The notes below the pieces were generated by a model. That model was not told the origin of the DNA. It was given only the letters and a program-made list of their open reading frames with translations, and ran no database searches. This document shows, piece after piece, positions 9,415 through 18,116 of a DNA stretch of 64,000 bases. Made by a program: the position numbers and the translations under genes. How positions within the stretch are numbered: the first letter of the stretch is position 1; every line of letters begins with the position of its first letter. The DNA comes from CAIYRG01 sp964446945 (lineage in GTDB: Bacteria > Pseudomonadota > Alphaproteobacteria > Micropepsales > Micropepsaceae), in assembly GCA_964446945.1 (NCBI GenBank), contig CAYUQO010000018.1, positions 1 to 64,000 of the forward strand, read 5' to 3'.

Positions 9415-9627
9415 ATGACTGGACAGAAGTCAGGCGGCAACGGCGTCCAGGGCGAGGGCGATTATCGTTCGGCACGTGAGTACAAGCGCGATATCGACCG
9501 GTTTATGCGCGAGAAATCTGGTGAGATTCACGACATGGCCAAGGGCGCCGAAAAGGCGATTGAAGGCGGTGAAGGCAAGGATCTCAAAAAGGCCGAAGAA
9601 AAGGGCAAGTCCAAAGCCCGCCACTAA
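9415..9627 (+). CDS. Small highly charged protein, function unknown
   Basis: A 70-residue hydrophilic protein with no hydrophobic segment: a central helix (EYKRDIDRFMREKSGEIHDMAKGAEKA) and a Lys/Glu-rich end (KDLKKAEEKGKSKARH). It sits beside a KGG stress gene and has a similar general-stress composition, but no recognised domain. The internal ATG is preferred because the upstream in-frame extension has cysteine-rich non-typical composition. Confidence 0.55.
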   Translation: MTGQKSGGNGVQGEGDYRSAREYKRDIDRFMREKSGEIHDMAKGAEKAIEGGEGKDLKKAEEKGKSKARH

Positions 9628-9637
9628 CGCGGGTGGT

Positions 9638-10705
9638 TCAGTCCGGCCATTCGATCAGTACACGGCCTTCAAAAATCCTGCGGGCGGTGCGGGTCACATA
9701 AACTGCCACCGCATCATCCTGGGGGCGCCGTTCGAGCCGGATCGGCATTGTGCCCGACGGATGTTCGATCAGGAGATTGGCCGGCAAGGGCCGCACGCGA
9801 GCGATTTCGGCAATCAGTGTTCCAGGTGTCACGGATGCCATGCCAACCGCAACGGCGCCGGTGGCAGCAAAAGCCGTGTGGCACGCATGTGGCATGAAGT
9901 ATCGACCAGAAAGATTTCCACCGGCGCGCGGATCGGCAAGAAGCACGGGCTTTGGAATCACCAGATTGCGAACATCGCCGAGCCCCATGCGGCGGCCGGC
10001 TTCCAGCCGGAGTTCTTCGAGTCTGCGAAGGAATTCACGGTTGGCTGCGAATTCTGCCGGGCTTTCGTAGCCGGACATGCCGAGATCTCTCGCCATCACC
10101 GCCATGATGGGCATCGCCGCATCGATCAGCGATGCTGAGACTCCGCCAATGACATCTATCGGATTTCCGGTCGGCAAAAGACTGCCGGTTTTTGCTCCGG
10201 CGGCATCGAGAAAGGCGAGATATATTGGCGCCGCGGTACCCGGAACACCGTCAATCGCCGTGTCTCCATCGTAGCGCACATGTCCGCCCGGGGTCTGAAT
10301 GCGCGCTTCGATCCGCTTCCCTGTATTCACGTTATGGATTTTGACGGTCGATACATCGCCGTTTGCGGCTGCGAGTCCCGATTCGAGCGCGAACGGGCCG
10401 ACACCGGCCAGCATATTGCCGCAGTTCGGCGAGGTATCGACCGTCCGTTCCCGGACATTCACTTGGGCGAACAGATAATCGACGTCGGTATCCGCCAGTT
10501 TTGACGGACCGACGATAGCGACTTTGCTGGTCAGCGGATGACCGCCGCCGATACCATCGATCTCCAGTTCATGGCCTGAGCCCATGATCCGGATCAGAAC
10601 CTCATCGCGCTCGCGTGGATCGGAGGGCAGGTCGGAGGCGAGCAGATAGGGTCCGCGCGACGTGCCGCCACGCATCAGGACACAGGGTATTGCGCGTGTC
10701 GTCAT
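9638..10705 (-). CDS. PrpF-family isomerase, likely 4-oxalomesaconate tautomerase (GalD-like)
   Basis: A 355-residue protein of the PrpF fold (diaminopimelate-epimerase-like). The N-terminus IPCVLMRGGTSRGPYLLASDLP and the blocks ELEIDGIGGGHPLTSKVAI, PNCGNMLAGVGPFALE and PGTLIAEIARVRPLPANLLIEHPSG are family hallmarks. GalD members interconvert keto and enol forms of oxalomesaconate in gallate breakdown, while PrpF acts on methylaconitate. No other gallate or propionate genes are nearby, so the substrate stays open. Confidence 0.8.
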   Translation of the reverse strand: MTTRAIPCVLMRGGTSRGPYLLASDLPSDPRERDEVLIRIMGSGHELEIDGIGGGHPLTSKVAIVGPSKLADTDVDYLFAQVNVRERTVDTSPNCGNMLAGVGPFALESGLAAANGDVSTVKIHNVNTGKRIEARIQTPGGHVRYDGDTAIDGVPGTAAPIYLAFLDAAGAKTGSLLPTGNPIDVIGGVSASLIDAAMPIMAVMARDLGMSGYESPAEFAANREFLRRLEELRLEAGRRMGLGDVRNLVIPKPVLLADPRAGGNLSGRYFMPHACHTAFAATGAVAVGMASVTPGTLIAEIARVRPLPANLLIEHPSGTMPIRLERRPQDDAVAVYVTRTARRIFEGRVLIEWPD

Positions 10706-10861
10706 CCAATCCTCGTTACGCGCTTCCAGTTCGGCCCGGTGCAGATCGGCGCGCCGACATAATGCAGGAAAGCCATGGATAACGAGATACCATCATACCC
10801 ATCCCGCCCGTGATCACATTCGAGTCCCTTAACATCAACCCATTCAGGGCGGCGGTTTCAG

Positions 10862-11905
10862 TCATGACGGACGCCGGCCCCTGATCCACTGTGAAAACAG
10901 CCATTTCTCGCCCGTCCGTGGCGGCAAACCTGCATGTAGCGTGCGCGGATCCGGCGCGAAATCCGGAGTAATATTCACGAACCACAATGCATCACCCTTG
11001 CGTCCGCGGAAACGCCAGCGCAGATGCGGAAATTCTGTTTCCCCGCCGGTGAATTCCTCATTCAGGCAAATCAGGAATGTGAGCACGCGCTGACCATCGG
11101 CGGCAACAATCCGCGCATTCTCAGCCGTCGTTGTGTCGAAGTAATCGGCATGGGGTTTGAATTCCTCGCCCGGCGCGTAATGGAGGATGGTGCACGCTTC
11201 CATTCCCGCCAGCTTTAATTGCGTCAGTGCCGCGATCCGGTGCTGAAGCAGCATCACGATCAGATCGCTGGCGAAGGTGCCGATGTGGAATTCGCTGTTG
11301 GTGCGAACTGCCGAACTGTAGATTCCCGAGGATGGATCATAGACTTTGGCCATTTCGAGATTGGGCCGCGCGCGGGCAATCAGCCAATCGCACATCTCCG
11401 GCACAAGAAAGTGGTCGATGACTCCAATACGCGGAGACTCCGAGACATAACGTCCCGGCGGTGTCCGCATCAGTTCGTCTATCCGCACGCGGTCGCGCAG
11501 TGCCGAACACTGGCGATCCGTCAACCTCTCGCCGGCTTCGATGTTGCGCGCGAGCTGCCAGTAACCGGCAAGGCCGGCCAGCACCCGCGAATCATCCGCG
11601 CGCCCGGCCTTCGCGGCAATCGTCAGAAATTCGACGGCGGCACGCCAATCCTGCGTGATTCCCAGTCCCCAGCCGGAGAGCAGGGCGGCCAGATGCGCCG
11701 CATCGCCATTTCCGTCGCGCGCGCCGGATAAGGCCCAGGAAACACCCTCCTCAAGGTTGTAAGGCGATTGTGTCAGCAGCCTTTCAGCGAGCGCGGCTTT
11801 CGCAGCCGCATCGCCACTTGTAGCGAGATCGCGCAGGGATGAAAGGCCAATTTCAGATTCGCTGTTCACGTCGTCGCCCAGGCTCGCAGCAATTCGGTCA
11901 ATCAT
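10862..11905 (-). CDS. Sel1-repeat plus prolyl 4-hydroxylase-like 2OG-Fe(II) dioxygenase
   Basis: A 347-residue protein. Residues about 20-130 contain Sel1-like helical repeats (AAKAALAERLL, GNGDAAHLAALLSGWGL, DWRAAVEFLTIAAKAG). Residues about 150-345 are the P4Hc domain with iron ligands H and D in EFKPHADYFD and the distal His in TLHAGLPP, followed by GEKWLFSQWIRG, whose Lys would bind 2-oxoglutarate. This predicts hydroxylation of a prolyl or similar residue on an unknown target. The start at MIDRIAAS is preferred over a second ATG 24 bp upstream. Confidence 0.83.
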   Translation of the reverse strand: MIDRIAASLGDDVNSESEIGLSSLRDLATSGDAAAKAALAERLLTQSPYNLEEGVSWALSGARDGNGDAAHLAALLSGWGLGITQDWRAAVEFLTIAAKAGRADDSRVLAGLAGYWQLARNIEAGERLTDRQCSALRDRVRIDELMRTPPGRYVSESPRIGVIDHFLVPEMCDWLIARARPNLEMAKVYDPSSGIYSSAVRTNSEFHIGTFASDLIVMLLQHRIAALTQLKLAGMEACTILHYAPGEEFKPHADYFDTTTAENARIVAADGQRVLTFLICLNEEFTGGETEFPHLRWRFRGRKGDALWFVNITPDFAPDPRTLHAGLPPRTGEKWLFSQWIRGRRPS

Positions 11906-11929
11906 TACAGCACTTCGCAGCGGCGCCAT

Positions 11930-12323
11930 GTCTGCGGATGCAAATTAATCCTTTCCCGGATCAACCGGCAAATTGCATCGTTCGCCGCGCCAGTCGCAGA
12001 CGTTGATCCGACCAAGGGACGGAGGCTGAGCGGCGACCCGGCCTGAAGCCGCTTTCCAGCGCATGTCAACTCGCGAGTGTGGACAGAAAGGCGGGGGTGC
12101 TGACGAGTTCCCCTCCGCAGCCCCCAAAGGTAGTCCCCGGCGCAAAAAGGGGTGAAACCGGGGATGGCAAAACCGTATCTGAATTCTTTGCCCGAGTTGT
12201 GCCTGAAGGCGCAAATAAAATTGCGCGCCGGCGGGGGCAGTGAATCAAGTCCCAAAACAACAGCTGTCCTGAATCTTCGGGCCGAATTCAAACTGATGCA
12301 CTACCCGGGGCGCGCGCCAGCTT
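11930..12323. other. Intergenic region without a convincing gene
   Basis: About 390 bp between two minus-strand genes. I see no ORF with coding character. A small hairpin (GTCCCCGGC against CCGGGGAT around 12,137-12,160) is present. The region should contain the promoter of the dioxygenase gene, but I could not single out -35/-10 boxes. Confidence 0.5.
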
Positions 12324-14501
12324 TCAGCTGGCGAGAGGATTTGGGCGGATCTGGAAATGCACCACTTTGCTGGTCTGTCCCTTACCGCCTTCGATATGCG
12401 TCGGCGCGCGCTCGGAATAGGTTGAAAACAAGCCTTTGCCTTTCCAGCCCGCGTTCGCGTCGTCGATGCGCCCGTCCATACCTTTTGCGTAATAGCTCAT
12501 GGGATAGGGCACGCGCATCACGATCCACTTGCCGTTCACCAGAGCTTCCAGCGCGTCCGACTGGCTTGCGGTTGCGATCGGCGTGTTCTTGCCAAAGCCG
12601 AGCGTGTCCTGCTGATCGACCCACATCGCATAGGGCGCTTCCGCCGTCCCGCCGATGGTGCCCGCCGGCAGATTTTCAAACGCCGGTCCAGGCAACGGGT
12701 ACAGCTTCCAGCCTTCCGGGCAGACATTCTGCGCATCGGCCGCGCGGGGTCCATTCAATGGACCCTTGCACAAACGTCGATCAAAGCTTGCCGCGTGTCC
12801 GCTCGCCAATGCCAGCCACACTACGCCGTCGCTCGAAATGCCCATGCCGCGCGGTGAAAAGCCGGACATCGGATTTTTGGGATTCTTGTACGGCACCTCG
12901 TAATATTCGCTGAGCTGCGTTTTCGGATCGAAGCGGATCACCCCTCCAGGAAAACCAAGGATGGAGCCATAGACGCTGCCATCCGGCGCCGTGTTGATTC
13001 CATAAGGGGCGCCCATGATCTGCTTGTCTTTGGCCGGATCGAGCGGCTGATTGATTCCGGTCCAGCCTTCGTCGCGTTTGCCGTTGCCGTTGGTATCGAT
13101 CACGAAGGGCGACCAGCCCTGACTTGCCGCGTCGTCGTGGGTCGCATCCCACTTCTTCACGTCGAGCCAGCCGATGACATCGTATGGACCGCCGGCGCTG
13201 AACCACAGCACATCATTATTGTCGAAGTTCAGATGATGCGTATTGAAGCAGAGATCGATCATCGAGATCTTGCCGGTCTTGGGGTCGAACACTTCTGCTT
13301 GCCGGTTGGACGTATTCTTTGGATAGGCTTTCGCAGAAGGGTGGTTCGAACCCGCCTTGCAGAAGGCGGGCTGCGTATTGTTCGCGCGAATGCGAGCGGT
13401 CAGCCATAGCCGGCCTTTCTCGTCGAACATCGGATTGTGGACATTGGTGTGCGTGTCCCAGATCGGCTCGTCGCCCCAGTAAGGCGATGGCTGAAGACTC
13501 GGATCGGTTTTCGTCGTCGGCGTGTTGGCGTCGCGATAGGTCGTTTTCAGCACGCCGCTTTTGTTGTGAACCGGATCGACCCACGGAAGAAGCTCGGTGC
13601 TCGCCTCGGTCGAACCGTAGATCAAGCCATTGGCGTTGACATGCGGATCGCGTTTGTCGGTCGAAATGCCGTCATGGACATAGGCCTTCGGTGTGTTCCA
13701 GTCCCATTCGGTGACGACGATATTGCGTTCGATGCCGCTCGGGCGCGCTGGATCGCTCTTCGGCAGATCGCCTTTGGCCACGCGGTCGGTCCAGTCGCCG
13801 AGCAACTGCAATTGGCGGCCGGTGTCGAATAGTCCAATGGCGTCGACCATGCCGCGGCCAGCCTGACCAGACTGAATGCGCCGCTCCCACGATTCCGCAC
13901 TGCTGTTGAAATGGCCGAGTTGCGCTGGAATCGTGCGCGTGGCGAGGTCACCCAATTGGTGGCAATGGATGCAGCCATCGGTCTTGGCGTAACGCAGCCA
14001 TTGGCCCTGATCCTTCAGCGTGATGGGCATACCATTGCCCTGCGGACCGGTGCCCGGGAACAGTTTGGCATCAGGGATATGCAGCATCGAATACCAGTAG
14101 ATGCCGGGGTAATAGGCCGACGCCGCGGCACGGTTTGGCGCCGGAACAGCTTTCAGATCGAGCATGCTTCCGGGCTGGGATTTCACCTTGGGTGAATCCA
14201 CCAGGCCGTAACCGCGCACCCAGATATCGTAAGTGGCTTTCGGCAAATCGGGTATCAGGTAGCGCCCGGCATCGTCGGTGACGACGATCTTCACGTATTT
14301 GGTCGGAAGATCGCGCGTTTCGGCGATCACCCACACGCCCGCTTCCGGGCCCTTCGCGTCTGTCACCGTGCCGCCGATATCGCCGGCCTTGATGCTCACT
14401 TGCGCGGCGGCTGCGGCGGGGCCTGATGCCGCTAAAGCGGAAATCAGCGCGATGGAGCTTGCGCCCAGCATGGCCGTGCGGGCGGGATATTTTCTTGTCA
14501 T
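12324..14501 (-). CDS. Secreted carboxypeptidase-regulatory-like protein with one c-type heme motif and a lyase-like propeller
   Basis: A 725-residue exported protein. Residues 1-33 are a signal peptide (SALAASGPAAAAA). Residues about 36-110 form a carboxypeptidase-regulatory-like beta domain (GGTVTDAKGPEAGVWVIAE, DDAGRYLIPDLPKATYDIW). A single covalent heme motif, CIHCH, follows at about residue 188. The remaining 500 residues hold repeated NGLIYGST, GINTAPDGSVYGS and SSDGVVWLALASG segments that resemble a streptogramin-lyase-like propeller. Probably periplasmic; substrate unknown. The ATG is taken at MTRKYPART, the start of the signal peptide. Confidence 0.75.
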   Translation of the reverse strand: MTRKYPARTAMLGASSIALISALAASGPAAAAAQVSIKAGDIGGTVTDAKGPEAGVWVIAETRDLPTKYVKIVVTDDAGRYLIPDLPKATYDIWVRGYGLVDSPKVKSQPGSMLDLKAVPAPNRAAASAYYPGIYWYSMLHIPDAKLFPGTGPQGNGMPITLKDQGQWLRYAKTDGCIHCHQLGDLATRTIPAQLGHFNSSAESWERRIQSGQAGRGMVDAIGLFDTGRQLQLLGDWTDRVAKGDLPKSDPARPSGIERNIVVTEWDWNTPKAYVHDGISTDKRDPHVNANGLIYGSTEASTELLPWVDPVHNKSGVLKTTYRDANTPTTKTDPSLQPSPYWGDEPIWDTHTNVHNPMFDEKGRLWLTARIRANNTQPAFCKAGSNHPSAKAYPKNTSNRQAEVFDPKTGKISMIDLCFNTHHLNFDNNDVLWFSAGGPYDVIGWLDVKKWDATHDDAASQGWSPFVIDTNGNGKRDEGWTGINQPLDPAKDKQIMGAPYGINTAPDGSVYGSILGFPGGVIRFDPKTQLSEYYEVPYKNPKNPMSGFSPRGMGISSDGVVWLALASGHAASFDRRLCKGPLNGPRAADAQNVCPEGWKLYPLPGPAFENLPAGTIGGTAEAPYAMWVDQQDTLGFGKNTPIATASQSDALEALVNGKWIVMRVPYPMSYYAKGMDGRIDDANAGWKGKGLFSTYSERAPTHIEGGKGQTSKVVHFQIRPNPLAS

Positions 14502-14633
14502 GATCCCCTCATGGGTGAATGGGCAGGCGGATGGATCGAGCATACACCAATTCCGAAACCTGCGGCGGTGCTCTTTTCACCAGCGCACGACATTTGTAGC
14601 CTTAAGTGACAGGCTTTGAGGGTTGCGCCAGCG

Positions 14634-15311
14634 GTGTGCGGACGGTTCACCAATCGCTATTCATGGAGTGAGCTTCACGCGCTCTACGGGCTGACCGACA
14701 CATCGCCGCCGCCGTCCAATTTTCGTCCGCGCTTCAACATCGCGCCGACCGACGCGGTGCCGGTGGTCCGGCGCAAGGACGGCAAGCGCGAAGCGGTGCT
14801 CCTGAAGTGGGGCATGGTTCCATCCACGGCAAAAAACACCGCCGACGCGGCCAAACTGATCAATGCCCGCGCGGAAACTATTGCGGATAAGCCGCCATTC
14901 CGGTCGCCATTCCTGCACCGCCGCTGTCTGGTCGTCGCGGATGGTTTTTATGAGTGGAAAAAAATCTCCGCCAAGGAAAAGCAGCCCTGGTTCATCACCA
15001 CAAAGGACCGTACACCCTTCGCCTTTGCGGGTGTCTATGAATGGTGGATACCGCGCGAAGGACCACGCCTCGAAACCTTCTCGATCATCACTTGCGCTCC
15101 GAATGCGCTAATCACGCCGCTGCATGATCGCATGCCGGTGATGCTTTCGCCTGAAACCTGGCCGGCGTGGCTCGGCGAGCAGCTGATCTCACCCGACCGG
15201 TTGAAAACCATGCTCAAACCGTTTGATCCCGAGCGGATGGAGTGCTGGCCCGTCGGTAAACGCGTCGGCAATGTCGCCAATGACGATGCAGGCCTGATCG
15301 AGCGCATCTGA
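14634..15311 (+). CDS. SRAP-family (YedK/HMCES) abasic-site shielding protein
   Basis: A 225-residue SOS-response-associated peptidase-like protein. The GTG start is decided by function: it places Cys as residue 2 in the sequence (M)CGRFTNRYSW, and this cysteine must become N-terminal to form the thiazolidine crosslink with abasic sites in single-stranded DNA. Further family features are the catalytic Asn/Glu/His blocks: RFNIAPTDAVPVVR, INARAETI, CLVVADGFYEW, and the ITCAPN...HDRMPVML segment. Cytoplasmic DNA protection. It is divergent from the heme protein gene. Confidence 0.9.
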   Translation: MCGRFTNRYSWSELHALYGLTDTSPPPSNFRPRFNIAPTDAVPVVRRKDGKREAVLLKWGMVPSTAKNTADAAKLINARAETIADKPPFRSPFLHRRCLVVADGFYEWKKISAKEKQPWFITTKDRTPFAFAGVYEWWIPREGPRLETFSIITCAPNALITPLHDRMPVMLSPETWPAWLGEQLISPDRLKTMLKPFDPERMECWPVGKRVGNVANDDAGLIERI

Positions 15312-15473
15312 CGCTGGGTGAAATTCGGCGGCTGACAGCGCTGATTGGCTGAAGCCAGAGCAGTATCGAATTCGTGATCAGTTGTGAACGCCAGCTGAGC
15401 CGGACCTCAGTTCTGTGTCATCGGCCCAACGCGTTCCGTATTGGGGTGCTGTGGCGGCATGGAAGGAATTGCA

Positions 15474-15806
15474 ATGAGGAATATTGCCAAATATCTCATC
15501 GGGGCCGTGATTGCTTTGAGCGCATCGGCTGCAGCAGCGGCGCCGAACGGCACACAATCGGATTCATCCTGTCACGAGAGATACGGATATTACGGTTACT
15601 CGTGGGCCTACTGCCAGCACGACCTTTACGGCCGTTCTTCTCCGGCGGATCGGTATTACGAACAGAATCAAGACGTGGCACAAAACGGCCAGCAACTCGG
15701 CCGAGAACCGGAACAGGATAAATTCGCATACCTGTATCGCGGGTTTGAAAGATCGACTGGGGACGACCACAGACGTTCGCCTGACCGGGACCGCGACCTC
15801 GGTTGA
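15474..15806 (+). CDS. Small secreted protein, Tyr/Asp/Arg-rich
   Basis: A 110-residue protein. Residues 1-24 form a clear signal peptide (IGAVIALSASAAAAA). The mature part has two cysteines (SSCHERYGYYGYSWAYCQHDLYG) that could form a disulfide, and a highly charged tail ending DHRRSPDRDRDLG. No known family recognised. The start is chosen at MRNIAKYL, which has AAGGAA upstream. Confidence 0.6.
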   Translation: MRNIAKYLIGAVIALSASAAAAAPNGTQSDSSCHERYGYYGYSWAYCQHDLYGRSSPADRYYEQNQDVAQNGQQLGREPEQDKFAYLYRGFERSTGDDHRRSPDRDRDLG

Positions 15807-15887
15807 ATTTGGTCAGGCCGGCATCTACCTGGCCGGTGCTCGTTGTTCGACAAGCCAAACCGTCTGAGCTAATGCAATCCGCAAGCC

Positions 15888-15927
15888 GGATGGGTGGTCG
15901 AGTGGTTTAAGGCACCGGTCTTGAAAA
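15888..15927 (+). pseudogene. 5' half of a tRNA-Ser(UGA), cut at the anticodon by element 1
   Basis: The acceptor 5' strand GGATGGG, the D-arm and the anticodon arm up to CACCGGTCTTGAAAA match tRNA-Ser. The next bases (GCGATCAGG) do not complete the anticodon stem, and no variable arm or T-arm follows. It is the chromosomal 5' half left behind at the left end of the integrated element. Confidence 0.85.
15912..15927 (+). repeat. Left attachment repeat of element 1
   Basis: Sequence GCACCGGTCTTGAAAA, identical to the copy inside the intact tRNA-Ser. It covers the anticodon stem-loop, a usual crossover site for tyrosine integrases. Flanking bases differ on both sides, which sets the core at 16 bp. 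Confidence 0.85.
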
Positions 15928-16075
15928 GCGATCAGGGCAGCTCCGGTGCAATCCCTCAGCCACCGTTAGCCGCCGTTTTCCTGATGCTTTCCAAGTCCGC
16001 CGCGCCGTCGGAATCCGTTGAATTCCGTCTGTTTGGTGGCAAGATTGGTGGCAACCGAAGGGCTCAAAGCGGGCA

Positions 16076-16273
16076 ATGGGCAGTAGATCGGGAAAATCGA
16101 GCCAATGTCCGGCATCAGATTGCCGGGCTGCAAATCCAGGCCAACGATCCGCCACGGATAAGGAGCGCGCGGATCTGAAGATCCCGCCAAGCGCTCACGC
16201 TTTGGCGTGCACGTACTGTGGCACGGTCTACACGATCGATACGACCGGTCGTAGACGGATCTTGGACAAGTGA
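16076..16273 (+). CDS. Small putative zinc-ribbon protein
   Basis: A 65-residue protein with two cysteine pairs spaced like a zinc ribbon: CPASDC near residue 11 and CTYC near residue 45 (ALACTYCGTVYTID). Not assigned to a named family. It lies just before the Ntn hydrolase gene on the same strand, 84 bp apart, so it may be co-expressed. The ribosome site is weak, so the start is uncertain. Confidence 0.5.
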   Translation: MGSRSGKSSQCPASDCRAANPGQRSATDKERADLKIPPSAHALACTYCGTVYTIDTTGRRRILDK

Positions 16274-16357
16274 GCCATCCTCAATGCCTTTGAGGTCGAT
16301 GTTCGTGGGCGACCAATCCATACGCGAGAAGCGCAGGCAGCAGGTCAGCGAGGCACT

Positions 16358-17233
16358 ATGACGGCGATCGTTGGCATACGGTGTAAGGACGGTGTGGTAA
16401 TTGGCGCCGACAGTTCCGCGACATCTGCGGACGCGAGCGGATTAAATCGAATCATCGAGCAGCAGACCGACAAAAAAATCGAACTTATCGGCAGCGGTAT
16501 GATCGTTGCCGGCACCGGTGCAATCGGCCTAGGGCAGCGCTTCGTGTCGGTGGCCACGAGAATCGCTCAAACGGACGGGTTTAAAAAGGGCAACGCGCTC
16601 AGTATCGGGCGAATGCTCTCAAAACAGGCTATCGAAGACTTTGCACTCACACATGCTTTGAAGCTCGATTACGGTGCGTTGGTCGCGTACGTTGCGGAAG
16701 GCCAAGCTGAGCTGTGCGAACTGCCGGGCGGCGGCCTCCACGCGGAGGTGCTCAAGTGGATGCCAATGGCGTTTCAGCCAGAATTGAAGCGGGATTTATG
16801 GTGGGCATCGACCGGTAGTGGTCAGCCGCTCACAGACCCATTTCTCGCGCTTTTGCGCAAGGTGTTTTGGCCCACCTCGCCACCACCTCTTGCCGGCGGA
16901 ATATTCATGGCGATGTGGGCACTCATGCACGCGTGTGAATTGAACCCAGGCGGAATCAATGAGCCGATCCATATTGCAACGCTGTCTAAACGCGCAGGAG
17001 CCTTTACTACGCGCTTTTTGGATGACGGAGAAAAGGCTGAGCATCGGGATATGATCAGCAACGCAATTCGGCACATGGCTTCGTTTAAGGCTGTAGCCGA
17101 AGGTGCGGTGGCCGCTGCACCTCCCGCGCCAGTACCACCGCCGGTGCAAGCGCCTCAGACGCCGGCATCTCAGCCTGTGGCAACAGCTTCGTCGTTGCCG
17201 GCAGGTTTGTCGTCGACGAAAGTGTTAGATTAG
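16358..17233 (+). CDS. Proteasome-beta/HslV-like Ntn hydrolase on a mobile element
   Basis: A 291-residue protein that begins M-TAIVGIRCKDGVVIGADSS. Removal of Met would expose Thr1, the nucleophile of proteasome beta and HslV subunits. Counting from Thr1, the essential Asp falls exactly at position 17 (GAD), and a Lys pair follows at 38-39 (TDKKIELIG), near the usual Lys33. GSGMIVAGTGAIG fits the next family strand. Residues about 60-240 diverge from HslV, and the last 45 residues are a Pro/Ala-rich flexible tail. No HslU or other unfoldase lies in the element. This predicts a threonine peptidase with unusual partners. It converges with the next gene with a 2-bp gap. Confidence 0.78.
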   Translation: MTAIVGIRCKDGVVIGADSSATSADASGLNRIIEQQTDKKIELIGSGMIVAGTGAIGLGQRFVSVATRIAQTDGFKKGNALSIGRMLSKQAIEDFALTHALKLDYGALVAYVAEGQAELCELPGGGLHAEVLKWMPMAFQPELKRDLWWASTGSGQPLTDPFLALLRKVFWPTSPPPLAGGIFMAMWALMHACELNPGGINEPIHIATLSKRAGAFTTRFLDDGEKAEHRDMISNAIRHMASFKAVAEGAVAAAPPAPVPPPVQAPQTPASQPVATASSLPAGLSSTKVLD

Positions 17234-17235
17234 GA

Positions 17236-17682
17236 TTATCCGCGGAAGACGCTGTTCACTCGCATGTGCGGGTATTTCTCGTAAATCCAACCGACCAGTT
17301 GCGCAAAGCCCAAGCTCCGCACCCAAGCCGATACCTTCGCCAGGTATTCTTGAACCTCCGGGTGTAATTTTGCGAGGGCATGCCGGCCGGCCTCTTGTCC
17401 GGCGGGTGTCAAAGCATAGCGCCGCCGTCCATTGGACGGACCGATGTCTATTACCCGCACCAGGTCCGCACGAGCCAGAGATTCCAACTCAGAATAAACA
17501 GCGCGATCAAAGGGACCGTAATCGTACGGCTCAAACGAGAACTGGCGCCCGCCCAGCGCCCGCGCCAGATTTTCGTCGATAAGGAAAAAGAGCTTCTGTA
17601 CCTGGACCGGCGCGAACTCAGCGCCGCCATCGGCCGCCAACGCTGCCAACACGAGTTCCTGTCTCCGCGTGATTGCGACCAT
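17236..17682 (-). CDS. SocA/Panacea-like (YwgA-like) helical protein
   Basis: A 148-residue protein. A helix-turn-helix-like opening (RRQELVLAALAADGG) leads to the pattern VQVQKLFFLIDENL then FSFEPYDYGPFDRAVYSELESL and YALTPAGQEA, which is how SocA/Panacea-related proteins read. The end, WIYEKYPHMRVNSVF, is compact and looks conserved. Panacea domains act as antitoxins and SocA as a protease adaptor. This protein lies tail-to-tail with the Ntn hydrolase, suggesting a functional pair, but direct evidence is lacking. An imperfect inverted repeat lies upstream. Confidence 0.65.
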   Translation of the reverse strand: MVAITRRQELVLAALAADGGAEFAPVQVQKLFFLIDENLARALGGRQFSFEPYDYGPFDRAVYSELESLARADLVRVIDIGPSNGRRRYALTPAGQEAGRHALAKLHPEVQEYLAKVSAWVRSLGFAQLVGWIYEKYPHMRVNSVFRG

Positions 17683-17710
17683 GTTCAGGTCCCCTGCGAT
17701 TCCTAATCAA

Positions 17711-17754
17711 ATAAGCATTAGAGATGAGCGCGCCTATGGTAAAGTATTGCTTAT
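17711..17754. promoter_or_regulatory. Inverted repeat upstream of the SocA/Panacea-like gene
   Basis: ATAAGCA and TGCTTAT are perfect inverted arms about 30 bp apart, lying 29-72 bp upstream of the minus-strand start codon. This position suits an operator or overlapping promoter. The arms are short, so chance is possible. Confidence 0.3.
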
Positions 17755-17905
17755 GGCGAGCAAATTCACGCGATTCGGTGAGAACCCATCCAAGCAATCA
17801 GCCTGCGGAGTGTTACCGGGATTGTCAATGGGGCATCGGTGAACCCATAGTCGCAGCGCTCCGGTTGTATCGACGGCAAAAGAACCCAATGCTCTCTCTG
17901 CCTCA

Positions 17906-18091
17906 GTGAGCAACCACAGCAAACGCGAGCAGCGCCTGCAGCACGCCGCGAAAGCCCTTGAGGCTGGTCACGCAGATCCGGTCTGGACGCCACCGCCATG
18001 TCACTGCGGAGCGCCATCAACGCATGAAATCAACCACGGCGCCGGGTGGATAGAATTCGTCTGCGTCAAGCATCTGCCGGATGGTCTATAG
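17906..18091 (+). CDS. Small Cys/His-rich protein
   Basis: A 61-residue protein beginning with GTG. Residues 31-57 have CHCGAPSTHEIN then FVCVKHLP, a possible single zinc site (CxC...CxxH). The N-terminal helix is basic. Typical of small phage accessory proteins; no family named. No clear ribosome site, so moderate doubt remains about expression. The 223 bp upstream of it hold no convincing gene. Confidence 0.42.
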   Translation: MSNHSKREQRLQHAAKALEAGHADPVWTPPPCHCGAPSTHEINHGAGWIEFVCVKHLPDGL

Positions 18092-18116
18092 TCAGCCGTT
18101 CAGCCGGGAGGAAACG

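Noticed and set aside
15474..15806. Including this secreted-protein gene in element 1
   Set aside because: It ends before the truncated tRNA-Ser half at 15888, which is host sequence, so it is chromosomal.
15888..15960. A second functional tRNA-Ser
   Set aside because: Only the 5' half matches; the anticodon stem, variable arm and T-arm cannot be completed with the following bases.
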